Both the position numbers and the translations under genes were made by a program. A stretch of DNA of 64,000 nucleotides from Bradyrhizobium sp. CCBAU 51765 (lineage in GTDB: Bacteria; Pseudomonadota; Alphaproteobacteria; Rhizobiales; Xanthobacteraceae): NCBI RefSeq assembly GCF_015291725.1, contig NZ_CP030038.1:1-64000 (forward strand). Direction: 5' to 3'. The notes below the pieces were generated by a model. That model worked only from the letters and a program-made list of their open reading frames with translations, made no database searches and was not told where the DNA came from. Shown piece after piece: positions 11,425 to 20,065 of the stretch. Within the stretch, counting starts at the first letter, position 1. Each line of letters begins with the position of its first letter.

Positions 11425-12720
11425 GTGGCGCCCATCCAATACATCGTCGAGGGCGGTCACCGGCTCTCGGGCTCGATCGAGCCGTCCGGCAACAAGAACT
11501 CGGCGCTGCCGATCATCGCCGCCGCGCTGCTGACCGAGCATCCGGTGACGCTCCACAACGTGCCGCGGATCCGCGACACCGAGACGCTGGTCGAGCTGAT
11601 CCGCTCGGTCGGCGCGTCGGCGGAATGGACCGACCGCAATACGCTGGTGATTCACGCCAAGAGCATCCGCGCCGCCGATCTCGACCCCGAGCTCTGCGTG
11701 CGCATTCGCGCCTCGATCCTGCTCGCGGGACCCCTGCTCGCCCGCTGCGGCGAGGTGATGCTGCCGCCGCCGGGCGGCGACGTCATCGGCCGCCGCCGGC
11801 TCGACACCCATGTGCTGGCGCTGGAGCAGCTGGGGGCAAAGGTCACCGCGACCGACCGGCTGGAATTCCGCGCGCCAAAGCTCGCCGGCGCGGACGTGTT
11901 CCTGGATGAGCCCAGCGTCACCGCGACCGAGAATGCGCTGGTCGCGGCGGTCGCCGCCGACGGCGTCACCTATTTGCGCAACGCGGCCTCCGAGCCGCAT
12001 GTGCAGGACCTCGCCAATTTCCTGGTCGCGCTCGGCGCCAGGATCGAAGGCATCGGCACCAACACCATGATCGTGCACGGGCCGGCGACGCTGGGGGAAA
12101 CGACTTACCGGATCCAGCCCGACCACATCGAGGTCGGCTCGCTGATCGGGCTGGCCGCCGTGACGCGCTCCCCCTTACGCATCACGCGCGCCGGCATCGA
12201 GCATCTGCGCTCGATCCGCATGGGTTTCGAGCGGCTCGGCATCGTCTGCCGCGTCGAGGGCGACGACCTCATCGTGCCCTCGAACCAGACGCTGAAGATC
12301 CAGGACGATTTCGGCGGCCACGTGCCCAAGCTGGAGGACCAGCCCTGGCCGGCCTTCCCGGCCGACCTGATGTCGATCGCCATCGTCACCGCGACGCAAT
12401 GCGAGGGCGTGATCCTGATGTTCGAGAAGATGTTCGAATCGCGGATGTTCTTCGTCGACAAGCTGATCGCGATGGGCGCGCGCATCGTGCTGTGCGACCC
12501 GCACCGCGCCATCATCGCAGGTCCGAGCCGCCTGCACGGCGCGACGATGACGTCGCCGGACATCCGGGCTGGCATGGCGATGCTGCTCGCCGCGGTGTGC
12601 GCCGAGGGCACCTCGACCATCAACAACGCCGATCAAATCGAGCGCGGCTATGAGCGCATCGAGGAACGGCTGAACGCGCTTGGGGCGAAGATCAAGCGCG
12701 TGCCGGAGCGGAAGGGCTGA
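11425..12720 (+). CDS. MurA-like UDP-GlcNAc 1-carboxyvinyltransferase with Cys-to-Asp active site
   Basis: MurA transfers enolpyruvate from PEP to UDP-GlcNAc, the first committed step of peptidoglycan synthesis. The 431 residues fit the EPT fold, with SGNKNSALP (MurA Lys22-Asn23 region) and FPADLMSI (Asp305 region). The loop that carries Cys115 in E. coli, LPGGC.IGARP, reads PPPGGDVIGRRR here, so Asp119 (bases 11779-11781) replaces the Cys. Natural Asp variants, such as that of Mycobacterium tuberculosis, are active and insensitive to fosfomycin. Alphaproteobacteria may carry a second, Cys-type MurA, so this could be a paralogue and no symbol is given. GTG at 11425 is the start. Confidence 0.85.
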   Translation: MAPIQYIVEGGHRLSGSIEPSGNKNSALPIIAAALLTEHPVTLHNVPRIRDTETLVELIRSVGASAEWTDRNTLVIHAKSIRAADLDPELCVRIRASILLAGPLLARCGEVMLPPPGGDVIGRRRLDTHVLALEQLGAKVTATDRLEFRAPKLAGADVFLDEPSVTATENALVAAVAADGVTYLRNAASEPHVQDLANFLVALGARIEGIGTNTMIVHGPATLGETTYRIQPDHIEVGSLIGLAAVTRSPLRITRAGIEHLRSIRMGFERLGIVCRVEGDDLIVPSNQTLKIQDDFGGHVPKLEDQPWPAFPADLMSIAIVTATQCEGVILMFEKMFESRMFFVDKLIAMGARIVLCDPHRAIIAGPSRLHGATMTSPDIRAGMAMLLAAVCAEGTSTINNADQIERGYERIEERLNALGAKIKRVPERKG

Positions 12721-12729
12721 GGCAGCTCT

Positions 12730-12878
12730 TCCTTCTCCCCTTGTGTGAGAAGGTGGCGCGAAGCGCCGGATGAGGGGTTCTGTCCTCGAATCCAACTCCG
12801 GTTTGAATTCGCCGAGACAGACCCCTCACCCGTCTCGCCGCTACGCGGCGAGCCACCCACTCCCGCAAGGGGAGAGGG
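12730..12878. repeat. Palindromic repeat, family B
   Basis: CTTCTCCCCTTGTGTGAGAAG and GATGAGGGGT at the left mirror ACCCCTCACCCG and CTCCCGCAAGGGGAGAG at the right. It is the first of three different repeats stacked between the murA-like gene and the MATE gene. Confidence 0.8.
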
Positions 12879-12901
12879 AAAAGAAGCCCGCACCTTGCAC
12901 A

Positions 12902-13036
12902 GAATCGTAGGGTGAGCAAAGCGACTTGTCCGCCGTAGCTCGAAGAGCGAAGACGGAAGCGTGCCCACCGCTTCTGTTGGAGTGTTGGATCGATGGTGGG
13001 CACGGCGCAAGCGCGCCTTTGTCCACGCTACGATTC
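12902..13036. repeat. Inverted-end repeat, family C
   Basis: The left end GAATCGTAGGGTGAGCAAAG is an imperfect inverted copy of the right end CTTTGTCCACGCTACGATTC. An inner CGTGCCCACC/GGTGGGCAC pair also lies in it. It is non-coding and 135 bases long, with no ORF of its own. This is the only copy I saw in the window. Confidence 0.75.
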
Positions 13037-13044
13037 CTGAAAAT

Positions 13045-13172
13045 GGTCTCGTGCCCCGGACGCAGCGCAGCACGTCAGTGATGCGCTGCTCAGCCGGGGT
13101 CCACACCGCAACATCGGTGCCTGTCGCTTGGGGGTCGCGGCTCGCGCTTCGCGCGTCCGGGACACGTGAGCC
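13045..13172. repeat. Inverted-end repeat, family D
   Basis: GGTCTCGTGCCCCGGACGC at the left and GCGTCCGGGACACGTGAG at the right are imperfect inverted copies. Its right end overlaps the longest open frame of the MATE gene, which argues for the later MATE start at 13208. Confidence 0.7.
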
Positions 13173-13207
13173 ATGTTTTCGACGTGTGGCTGTGCTATGG
13201 ACCGGCC

Positions 13208-14602
13208 ATGCTCGACACGGTCCACCAACATGCGCAACCGCAGGCCGGCGCGCCGCCAAGCCATCTCGCGCAAGAATTCGTCGAGACGCTGCGCCTCGCC
13301 GTGCCGTTGATGCTGACGCAGCTCGGACAGATCGCGATGATCACCACCGATCTCGCGATGATCGGGCGGCTCGGCGAGGATGCGGTGGCCGCGGCGGCGC
13401 TGGCCCATACGGTCTATTTCGTCAGCTTCACCTTCGGGCTCGGATTGACGTCCGCCGTGTCGCCGCTGGCGGCGCAGGCGTTCGGCGCCGGCGATGTCAG
13501 GCTGATCCGCCGCTCCTTGCGCGTCGGACTTTGGGTCGCGCTGCTGATCTCGCTGCCGATGATGGCCTCGCCGCTCTATGGCGAGCAGATCCTGCTCGCG
13601 CTCGGACAGGCCCCGCATTCGGCCAGCCTCGCCCAGCACTACCTGAATGGACTTGCCTGGGGCATTGCACCGGCGCTCGGCTTCATTGCCCTGCGTGGCA
13701 TGATGAGCGCGGTGAACCGGCCGCAGGCGCCATTGTGGATCACGGTCGCAGCGATTCCCGTCAATGCCGCGCTGGTCTATGCCCTGATCCACGGCCTGTT
13801 CGGCCTGCCGGAGCTCGGCCTGTTCGGCGCGGGGCTTGCGACCTCGCTGGTCAATCTCGGCACCTTCGTCGCGGCACTCGCCATCGCAGGGCTGCGCAAG
13901 CCGTTTGCGGACTATCGTCCGCTCGCCCGGCTGTGGCGGATCGACTGGCCCTTGATGCGCCAGCTGATTGCGATCGGCGCGCCGATCTCGTTTTCGCTGC
14001 TGCTGGAATATGGCCTGTTCTCCTCGGCGGCACTGCTGATGGGACTGATCTCGATCGCCGCGATTGCCGCGCACCAGATCGCGCTCCAGGTGACGGCCGT
14101 GCTGTTCATGGTGCCGCTCGGCATCGGCATGGCGGCGACGGTGCGGGTCGGCCATGCCTTCGGCCGCGGCGATGCCGCGGCCGTGAAGCGTGCAGGGCTC
14201 GCTGCAGCCGTGCTCGGCGTCGCGCTGGTGTCCGCGCTGACGATCGCCATCATCATCGGGCGCTACCAGCTCGGCCGGCTGTTCTTCGGCGGCGGCAGCG
14301 AAAGCGCCGCCACCGTCGAACTGACCGCGACTCTGCTGGTGGTCGGCGCCACCTTCTTCATCGCCGACGGCCTCCAGACCATCATGGGCGGCGCGTTGCG
14401 CGGCATCAACGACACCAGGATGACGCTGCTGTTCGCGGCGATCGGCTATTGGGGTGTCGCCTTTCCAATCGCCTGGGTGCTGGCATTCAATGCCGGGCTC
14501 GGCGCGGTCGGGGTCTGGATCGGATTCTCGATCGGCACGTTCGTCTATGCCGGCCTGCTGATCTTGCGCTTCCGGATGCTGACGCGCAGATTGGCGGGAT
14601 GA
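13208..14602 (+). CDS. MATE family efflux transporter
   Basis: MATE proteins export cationic drugs or metabolites in exchange for Na+ or H+. The 464-residue product has about twelve hydrophobic helices and MatE-type segments (VPLMLTQLGQIAMITTDLAMIGRLG near 30-54; AFGRGDAAAVKRAG in the second half) arranged as two homologous halves. ATG at 13208 is preferred because the longer frame from 13166 begins inside a repeat. Its stop overlaps the start of the DUF2867 gene, implying co-transcription. The substrate cannot be read from sequence. Confidence 0.9.
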   Translation: MLDTVHQHAQPQAGAPPSHLAQEFVETLRLAVPLMLTQLGQIAMITTDLAMIGRLGEDAVAAAALAHTVYFVSFTFGLGLTSAVSPLAAQAFGAGDVRLIRRSLRVGLWVALLISLPMMASPLYGEQILLALGQAPHSASLAQHYLNGLAWGIAPALGFIALRGMMSAVNRPQAPLWITVAAIPVNAALVYALIHGLFGLPELGLFGAGLATSLVNLGTFVAALAIAGLRKPFADYRPLARLWRIDWPLMRQLIAIGAPISFSLLLEYGLFSSAALLMGLISIAAIAAHQIALQVTAVLFMVPLGIGMAATVRVGHAFGRGDAAAVKRAGLAAAVLGVALVSALTIAIIIGRYQLGRLFFGGGSESAATVELTATLLVVGATFFIADGLQTIMGGALRGINDTRMTLLFAAIGYWGVAFPIAWVLAFNAGLGAVGVWIGFSIGTFVYAGLLILRFRMLTRRLAG

Positions 14603-15087
14603 TCGGGATGGTCCGCGAAGTCACGCCGGAGGTCGACGCCAGTGCAGTGCTGGCCGGCGCCCAGTTCATCGACGCGTTTTGCGTGGAAATCGGCGCGGCG
14701 GCAGTGAACGCCCGCGAGGCCTGCACCATGATGGTACTGGACGGGCCGCGCTGGATCGACGCGCTGCTGCGCCTGCGCAACATTCTGGTGAGACCGTTCG
14801 GGCTGAAGACATCGGGCGAGGGCGCGCCGGCGCCCGGCGGCATGATCGGTCTGTTTCCGGTGCTGAGTGAAACGCCCGAGCGGCTGGTCGCGGGCTTCGA
14901 CGATTCTCACCTCGACTTCCGCATCGTGGTCGACGTTTCAGGCAATGCCGCGAGCCGCCGGGTGACCTCGACGACGCTGGTCCGGACACATAACCTGCTC
15001 GGACGGACCTACCTCACCCTCATCATGCCCTTCCACAAGCTCGTGGTCCGCAGCATGATGGGACGGATCGTGGAGCCGGCGCGATGA
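14599..15087 (+). CDS. DUF2867 domain protein
   Basis: This 162-residue protein resembles DUF2867 proteins of unknown function. It contains PRWIDALLRLRNILVRPFGLK, GLFPVLSETPERLVAGFDDSHLDFR and the closing NLLGRTYLTLIMPFHKLVVRSMM. The ATG at 14599 overlaps the MATE stop (ATGA), and its own stop overlaps the next start in the same way, so the three genes are probably translationally coupled. ATG at 14608 is an alternative start. No signal peptide is seen. Confidence 0.8.
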   Translation: MIGMVREVTPEVDASAVLAGAQFIDAFCVEIGAAAVNAREACTMMVLDGPRWIDALLRLRNILVRPFGLKTSGEGAPAPGGMIGLFPVLSETPERLVAGFDDSHLDFRIVVDVSGNAASRRVTSTTLVRTHNLLGRTYLTLIMPFHKLVVRSMMGRIVEPAR

Positions 15088-15734
15088 CCTTGTCAGTCGA
15101 TCTCTTCTACTCCTATCGGAGCCCTTACAGCTATCTGGCGCTGCCCAAGACACTGAAGCTCGTCGAACAGTATGACCTCGCGGTGAACCTGCGTCCGGTC
15201 TATCCGCTGGCGATCCGCGAGCCGGGCTTCTTCAAGAAAACCAACCCGCAATTCATTCGCTATGTGGTGCTCGACAGCACGCGCGTAGCGGAGCACGAGG
15301 GCATTCCGTTCCGCTTTCCCCGACCCAATCCGATCGTGCAGGACCTGACCACGCTCGAGGTCGCGGCCGAGCAGCCCTACATCCATCGCCTGACCCGGCT
15401 TGGCGCCATGGCGCAGCTCGAGGGACGCTCGCTCGTGTTCACCTCCGCGATCGCGCGCGTGCTGTGGGACGGCTCGGTGGCGGGATGGAACGAGGGCGAT
15501 CACCTCGCACGCGCCGCCGCGGCGGCCGGCTTCGATCTCGCCGCGATGGATACCGCCATCACCGCCGACCCGGACCGCTACGAGCGGGTGATTGCGGAGA
15601 ACGAGAAGGACCACGCGGCATCAGGCCACTGGGGCGTGCCAACCTTCGTGTTCGAGAACGAGCCGTTCTTTGGCCAGGACCGCATCGATCTCCTGGTCTG
15701 GCGCATGCAGGGCAAGGGGCTGGCGAAGCGGTAG
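15084..15734 (+). CDS. DsbA-fold 2-hydroxychromene-2-carboxylate isomerase-like protein
   Basis: The 216-residue product looks like a kappa-class GST / HCCA isomerase of the DsbA fold. The N-terminal DLFYSYRSPYSYLALP carries the Ser-Pro-Tyr pattern that replaces the CxxC of true DsbA, and WGVPTFVFENEPFFGQDRID near the C-terminus is the cis-Pro region. HCCA isomerase acts in naphthalene degradation with glutathione, but no aromatic catabolic genes are adjacent, so the substrate is uncertain. It overlaps the DUF2867 stop by four bases. Confidence 0.82.
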   Translation: MTLSVDLFYSYRSPYSYLALPKTLKLVEQYDLAVNLRPVYPLAIREPGFFKKTNPQFIRYVVLDSTRVAEHEGIPFRFPRPNPIVQDLTTLEVAAEQPYIHRLTRLGAMAQLEGRSLVFTSAIARVLWDGSVAGWNEGDHLARAAAAAGFDLAAMDTAITADPDRYERVIAENEKDHAASGHWGVPTFVFENEPFFGQDRIDLLVWRMQGKGLAKR

Positions 15735-15735
15735 C

Positions 15736-16851
15736 TTACTCCGCCACTCGCGCGGACTTGCCGGCCGCCGCCTCCGACCATTCGCCGACGACGCGGTCGA
15801 GGTCGCACAGATTCTGATGCATCTGCTCCAGGGAGAAACCGAGCGCGAAGAAGCGCTCGGCGGTGTCGCCGGGCTGGCCGCGAATCAGGCCGTCCTGGCG
15901 GACAGACGCGACCGCCTCGGCATAGTGCTGGAGCGCGACGTGGACCGGATGGATCGGCGGCGCGCCGGCGCCTTCACGCAAGGCGCTGGCGGCCGAACGC
16001 AAGAAACGCGCGATCACGGTCGAGACTTCCGCCAGCGGGCCTGCGAGCCGCGTCTGCACGTCGGCCGGCAGTGGCACCACGGTGGCCCGGCCGATCATCA
16101 CGACGTCATGGCGCAGCCGCAGGATGGTCCGCAGCAGGGGGCCCGTGTCCGGGCCGCTCGACAGGCGCGCGGCGCGCTCGCGCTCGGCCTCGGAGCCGAT
16201 CGCGTTGAGGCTGACCATGGCCGTGCCGATGCCGTCCTGGATCCGGTGCAGCGCGTCGTTGTCGCGGCCGCGCGTGAGGCCCGCGAGCAGCTCGGTGAAG
16301 GCATCCGCTATCAATTCGAGCAGCGTCGCCGCGCTGGCGCGGATCTGCCGCACCGCGCGCGAGGGCAGCACCAGGAACGAGACCAGCAGCCCCGTGACGG
16401 CGCCGACCGCGACCTCGCTGACCCGGTCGATCGCCGAGGTCATGGGATCGGCATGATGCAGGGTCGGGACCAGAAGCACGATCACCGCGGTGACCGTGGC
16501 CGCGCTGAGGCTCGGATTGATCGCGGCGATGAAGGCGAGCGGGGCGACGGAGAGCACCAGAAGCCCGAGCAGACCGGCTTCGCTGGAATAAGGGATCAGG
16601 ATCGCGATGGCGCCGCCATAGACGGCGCCGCCGATGGTGCCCAGCATGTAGTCGCGCGTCGCCTTCAGCGAGCGCCCGACGCTCATCTGGGTCACGATCA
16701 GCGAGGTCAGCACCGCCCAGAGCGGCAGCAACAGATGCAGTGCGGTGGCGATCGCATAGGCCGCAGCCGCGGCCACCGTGACCCGGATCGCCAGCCCCAA
16801 TTGCGTCCGCCGCGACCTGATGTGGTCGAACAGCTTATTTTTGAGTGCCAT
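15736..16851 (-). CDS. FUSC family (aromatic acid exporter-like) membrane protein
   Basis: The 371-residue product has a cluster of six to seven hydrophobic segments in residues 18-170 (AIRVTVAAAAAYAIATAL; LPLWAVLTSLIVTQMSVG; GTIGGAVYGGAIAILI) followed by a soluble helical C-terminus. This layout fits the FUSC/ArAE family of aromatic-acid or fusaric-acid exporters. ATG at 16851 is chosen because an upstream extension of 39 residues is not typical. It is convergent with the HCCA-isomerase-like gene and divergent from the MmgE/PrpD gene, with a 118-base shared upstream region. Confidence 0.82.
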   Translation of the reverse strand: MALKNKLFDHIRSRRTQLGLAIRVTVAAAAAYAIATALHLLLPLWAVLTSLIVTQMSVGRSLKATRDYMLGTIGGAVYGGAIAILIPYSSEAGLLGLLVLSVAPLAFIAAINPSLSAATVTAVIVLLVPTLHHADPMTSAIDRVSEVAVGAVTGLLVSFLVLPSRAVRQIRASAATLLELIADAFTELLAGLTRGRDNDALHRIQDGIGTAMVSLNAIGSEAERERAARLSSGPDTGPLLRTILRLRHDVVMIGRATVVPLPADVQTRLAGPLAEVSTVIARFLRSAASALREGAGAPPIHPVHVALQHYAEAVASVRQDGLIRGQPGDTAERFFALGFSLEQMHQNLCDLDRVVGEWSEAAAGKSARVAE

Positions 16852-16969
16852 CGAAGTCCCGGTCCGATCCTGGAAGCCAAGCAAAAGCATGGCTGATGCC
16901 CGCAGCCCCAAGGCCGCTTGAAAGGCCAAATCAGCCCGCCTAACTTGCGCGCCAAAACGAGGAAACACG

Positions 16970-18340
16970 ATGGCCCACGAAACCGCAACGCTCGCCGCCT
17001 ATGTCTTCGACCTGAAATACCAGGATATTCCAGCGGAGGTGCTGGATCGCGCAAAAGTGCTGACGCTGGACTTCCTCGGCAGCGCGATCCGGGCGCGACG
17101 CGAGGCCGAATCGACCCCGTCGATGCTGAAAATGCTGGAGGCGCTGGCGCTCGACACCAAGGGCGAATCCACCGTGTTCGGCGATACCAAGACCTGGACG
17201 CCGGCGGTCGCGGCGCTGCTCAACGGCGCGCTTGGACATTCGCTCGATTTCGACGACACGCACGCCGATTCCTCCCTGCACCCGAGCGCTCCGGTGGTAC
17301 CGGCGGCCTTCGCCGTCGGCGAGATGGTCGGCGCGTCCGGGCGCGACGTGCTGACCGCGATCGTCGCGGGTTATGAGGTCTGCTGCCGGCTCGGCAATGC
17401 GCTCGACCCGACCTCGCATTATGCGCGCGGCTTCCACCCCACCGCCACCGCGGGCACCTATGGCGCCGCGGCCGCCGCCGGAAAACTGTTCGGCCTCAGC
17501 GAGAAGCAGCTCATCGCCGCGTTCGGCGTTTCCGGCAGCCAGGCCGCGGGTTCGCTACAATTTCTGGTCAATGGCGCCTGGAACAAGCGCTACCAGGTCG
17601 GCGCCGCCGCGATGAACGGGGTGATCGCCGCAACGCTGGCGCGCAACGATTTCGTCGGCGCGACGGAATCGGTCGAGGGCAAGCACGGCCTGCTCGCCGG
17701 CTATACCGACGACGCGCATCCGGACAAGGCGGTGGCCGAGCTCGGCAAGACCTACGAGACCATGAAGATCGGCGTGAAGCCGTATCCGAGCTGCCGCTAC
17801 ACCCATGCGGCGATCGACGCGCTGATCGCGATGCGGCGCGAGCACAATCTGACGCCGGACCAGGTCAAGCGCGTCGAGATCGGCCTGCACCGCAACGGCA
17901 TCACGCTGACCGGCGATGCCGCGACCAAGCGGCATCCGCGCTCGATCGTCGGCGGCCAGTTCTCGATGTTCTTCACCGGCGCGCTCGCGCTCGACCAGGG
18001 CTCGTTCGGCTGGGACGATTACAACCGGCTCGGCGATGCCGCGATCGACGCGCTGGCCGACAAGTTCGACGTGGTGCAGGACGATCGCCTGGAGATCGGC
18101 CGCACCCATCCGTTCGGCGCCCGTGTCAGCATCACCACGGACGATGGCGTGCATGAGCGGCTCTATGCCGATCCCTCGGGCGAACCGAATTCGTTTCCGG
18201 ACACGCAGGCGATGCAGCAGAAATTCCTGACGCTGGCCCGCCCGGTGCTGAACGCACGGGCGGAGAAGTTTGCGGACGCGATCATGACGCTCGAGCGGTT
18301 CGATCGCGTCGCCAAGGCGACGGAATTGGGGAGGTCGTAA
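16970..18340 (+). CDS. MmgE/PrpD family protein
   Basis: The 456-residue protein fits MmgE/PrpD, which includes 2-methylcitrate dehydratase and cis-aconitate decarboxylase. Recognisable parts are LTLDFLGSAIRARR, GHSLDFDDTHADSSLHPSAP, GFHPTATAGTYGAAAAAGKL and KPYPSCRYTHAAIDAL. No prpB or prpC neighbour is present, so a methylcitrate role is unsupported. Many relatives of unknown substrate are scattered in rhizobial genomes. Confidence 0.88.
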   Translation: MAHETATLAAYVFDLKYQDIPAEVLDRAKVLTLDFLGSAIRARREAESTPSMLKMLEALALDTKGESTVFGDTKTWTPAVAALLNGALGHSLDFDDTHADSSLHPSAPVVPAAFAVGEMVGASGRDVLTAIVAGYEVCCRLGNALDPTSHYARGFHPTATAGTYGAAAAAGKLFGLSEKQLIAAFGVSGSQAAGSLQFLVNGAWNKRYQVGAAAMNGVIAATLARNDFVGATESVEGKHGLLAGYTDDAHPDKAVAELGKTYETMKIGVKPYPSCRYTHAAIDALIAMRREHNLTPDQVKRVEIGLHRNGITLTGDAATKRHPRSIVGGQFSMFFTGALALDQGSFGWDDYNRLGDAAIDALADKFDVVQDDRLEIGRTHPFGARVSITTDDGVHERLYADPSGEPNSFPDTQAMQQKFLTLARPVLNARAEKFADAIMTLERFDRVAKATELGRS

Positions 18341-18362
18341 ATTCCTTCCGCGAAGACGGTGC

Positions 18363-18417
18363 ACCCTCGCCCCTTGTGGGAGAGGGTGGATGCGCGAAGC
18401 GCAGCCGGGTGAGGGGT
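18363..18417. repeat. Palindromic repeat, family B (half element)
   Basis: CCCTCGCCCCTTGTGGGAGAGG is followed by GGGTGAGGGG; the GCGCGAAGCGC centre is itself palindromic. It lies between the convergent MmgE/PrpD and serine hydrolase genes. Confidence 0.75.
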
Positions 18418-18492
18418 CTCTCTCCGCGAGCACCTTCGCGCAGTTGAGTTCGCGGAGAGAAGGAAGTAGGGGCGAGCCTCGCTCTGTCGAGA

Positions 18493-19920
18493 TCAATCCG
18501 CTCCGGCCAGCTTCCCCTTCTCGCGCGTCGCCGCCACCACCTCGCGCACGAGATCGAACACGCCATCGGCTTCCGGCGGCCAATTCGGCGAGCGTCCCAT
18601 GCGCACGATCACCAGCTTCTCCGACGGGATCACGATGGTGTATTGCCCGATCGTGCCCTTGGCGAAGAAGGCATCGCGCGGCCAGCCGTGCTCCACGCGA
18701 AACTTCGCGCCAAAACTGTCGCCCTGGTTGGTCCAGAAGCCGGCGCCGATGCCCACCCACGCGTTCGGCGTGGGCGTGGCCGTGTAGCTCACCCAGCCCT
18801 CAGGAAGGATGCGCTTGCTGCCGGCGACGCCGTCATTGAGATAGAGCTGGCCGAAGCGCGCCCAGTCGCGTGCGGAGGCCAGCATCTCGCTCGATCCTTC
18901 GATCGTGCCCGAGCCGTCGAGCTGGAGCACGACATGGCGCATGCCGAGCGGACCGAACAATTCGTGGCGCGCGAAGCGGAGCGCGTCAGCGGGATTGCCG
19001 CCGGCGGCCACGCGGATCAGATGCGAGAGGATGAGGGTGTTGCCGTCGTGATAGTTCCAGGCCGTGCCAGGTGCGGTCTCGAGCGGGATGGTCTCGGCAT
19101 AGCCGGCCATGTCGGACTCCACGAACTTCATCCGGTTGACCGGCTCGAACGCCGAGCCGAGCGAGGCCTGCAGCGAGCTGCCGAGCGCAAGGCCCGCTGT
19201 GTGACGCAGCAGATGATCGACGGTGATGGCATGGCGCGGGTCATCCGGATTCTGCCAGGCGGCAACCGGCGCGGGCCCATCGAGCCTGAGCTTGCCCTGG
19301 CGCACCAGCACGCCGATCAAGGCCGAGATCACCGACTTCGTCATGGAGAAGCCGAGCAGCGGCGTCTCAGGTCCAATGCCGTCGGCGTAGCGCTCGGCGA
19401 TGATGCGACCGGCCTTCATCACGACGATGGCGCGGGTGCGGCGGTCAGGCGGCTGCGCGGGCTCGGTGAAGGCACGGTCGAGCGCGGCGGCAAGTGGGGG
19501 GCTTTGCGGCGGCACGATCGCGGGGCCGGCGATCTCGGGCAACAATGCCGGCTGCCCGCCGTCTGCAGGCGGCTCGACGACGGTAACGCCTGCGCCGTGC
19601 TCGAGCGTGCAGCCCAGGCCCTCGCGATAGACGGCGTGGCTGCGGCCGAGGCCGAACAGCGTCACGGTGACGTCCTTGCGGACGCGGTCGATCCTGTAGT
19701 CCATCGCCCAGCTGAACAGGCTGGTCCCGGGCATGGCGTCGCTGGTCTCGGCGAAGTTACGCCGGGGATCGAGATTCGACACGAACGTCTCGGAGCACAG
19801 GATGTCTGCGACGAAGCCGGTGGCGACCTTGGGGACGTCGCCGGCGCGGGCGGCGCCCAGCGCGATACCGGCAGCGGCGATGGTGGTGGTGAGCAGGACG
19901 ATCTTGCGGCGGCGGGTCAC
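18493..19920 (-). CDS. Exported beta-lactamase-fold serine hydrolase
   Basis: The 475-residue product belongs to the class C beta-lactamase / esterase family. It has a signal peptide (about 1-26, IVLLTTTIAAAGIALGAARA), about 110 extra residues, then FSMTKSV with the S-x-x-K nucleophile at Ser192-Lys195 and a Tyr in TAWNYHDGN as the likely second catalytic element. The GTG start at 19920 is preceded by GGAGAGGAAA. The substrate could be an ester, a D-peptide or a cyclic amide; true beta-lactamase activity is not implied. A membrane-anchored AraC gene lies 145 bases upstream on the same strand. Confidence 0.88.
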   Translation of the reverse strand: MTRRRKIVLLTTTIAAAGIALGAARAGDVPKVATGFVADILCSETFVSNLDPRRNFAETSDAMPGTSLFSWAMDYRIDRVRKDVTVTLFGLGRSHAVYREGLGCTLEHGAGVTVVEPPADGGQPALLPEIAGPAIVPPQSPPLAAALDRAFTEPAQPPDRRTRAIVVMKAGRIIAERYADGIGPETPLLGFSMTKSVISALIGVLVRQGKLRLDGPAPVAAWQNPDDPRHAITVDHLLRHTAGLALGSSLQASLGSAFEPVNRMKFVESDMAGYAETIPLETAPGTAWNYHDGNTLILSHLIRVAAGGNPADALRFARHELFGPLGMRHVVLQLDGSGTIEGSSEMLASARDWARFGQLYLNDGVAGSKRILPEGWVSYTATPTPNAWVGIGAGFWTNQGDSFGAKFRVEHGWPRDAFFAKGTIGQYTIVIPSEKLVIVRMGRSPNWPPEADGVFDLVREVVAATREKGKLAGAD

Positions 19921-20065
19921 GGGTTTCCTCTCCGGCTTGGGGGCATGGAGGGAGGAAGCCGGAACCGGCTGAGATGCGCTCGCCGGATTTGGAAAATGGC
20001 CTGCCGGAAACTGTATCGCAGCTCGCCGATTCTGAAATTACTTCGATATTACAATAGCCTATGAA

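Noticed and set aside
12961..15087. Plus-strand ORF of 708 codons spanning MATE and DUF2867
   Set aside because: Its middle is an out-of-frame reading of MATE and its first part crosses repeats. Only the last 162 codons, treated as the DUF2867 gene, look real.
18493..19920. Calling the exported serine hydrolase a beta-lactamase resistance gene
   Set aside because: The fold and S-x-x-K motif are shared with esterases and peptidases, and there is no clear KTG box or close AmpC resemblance.
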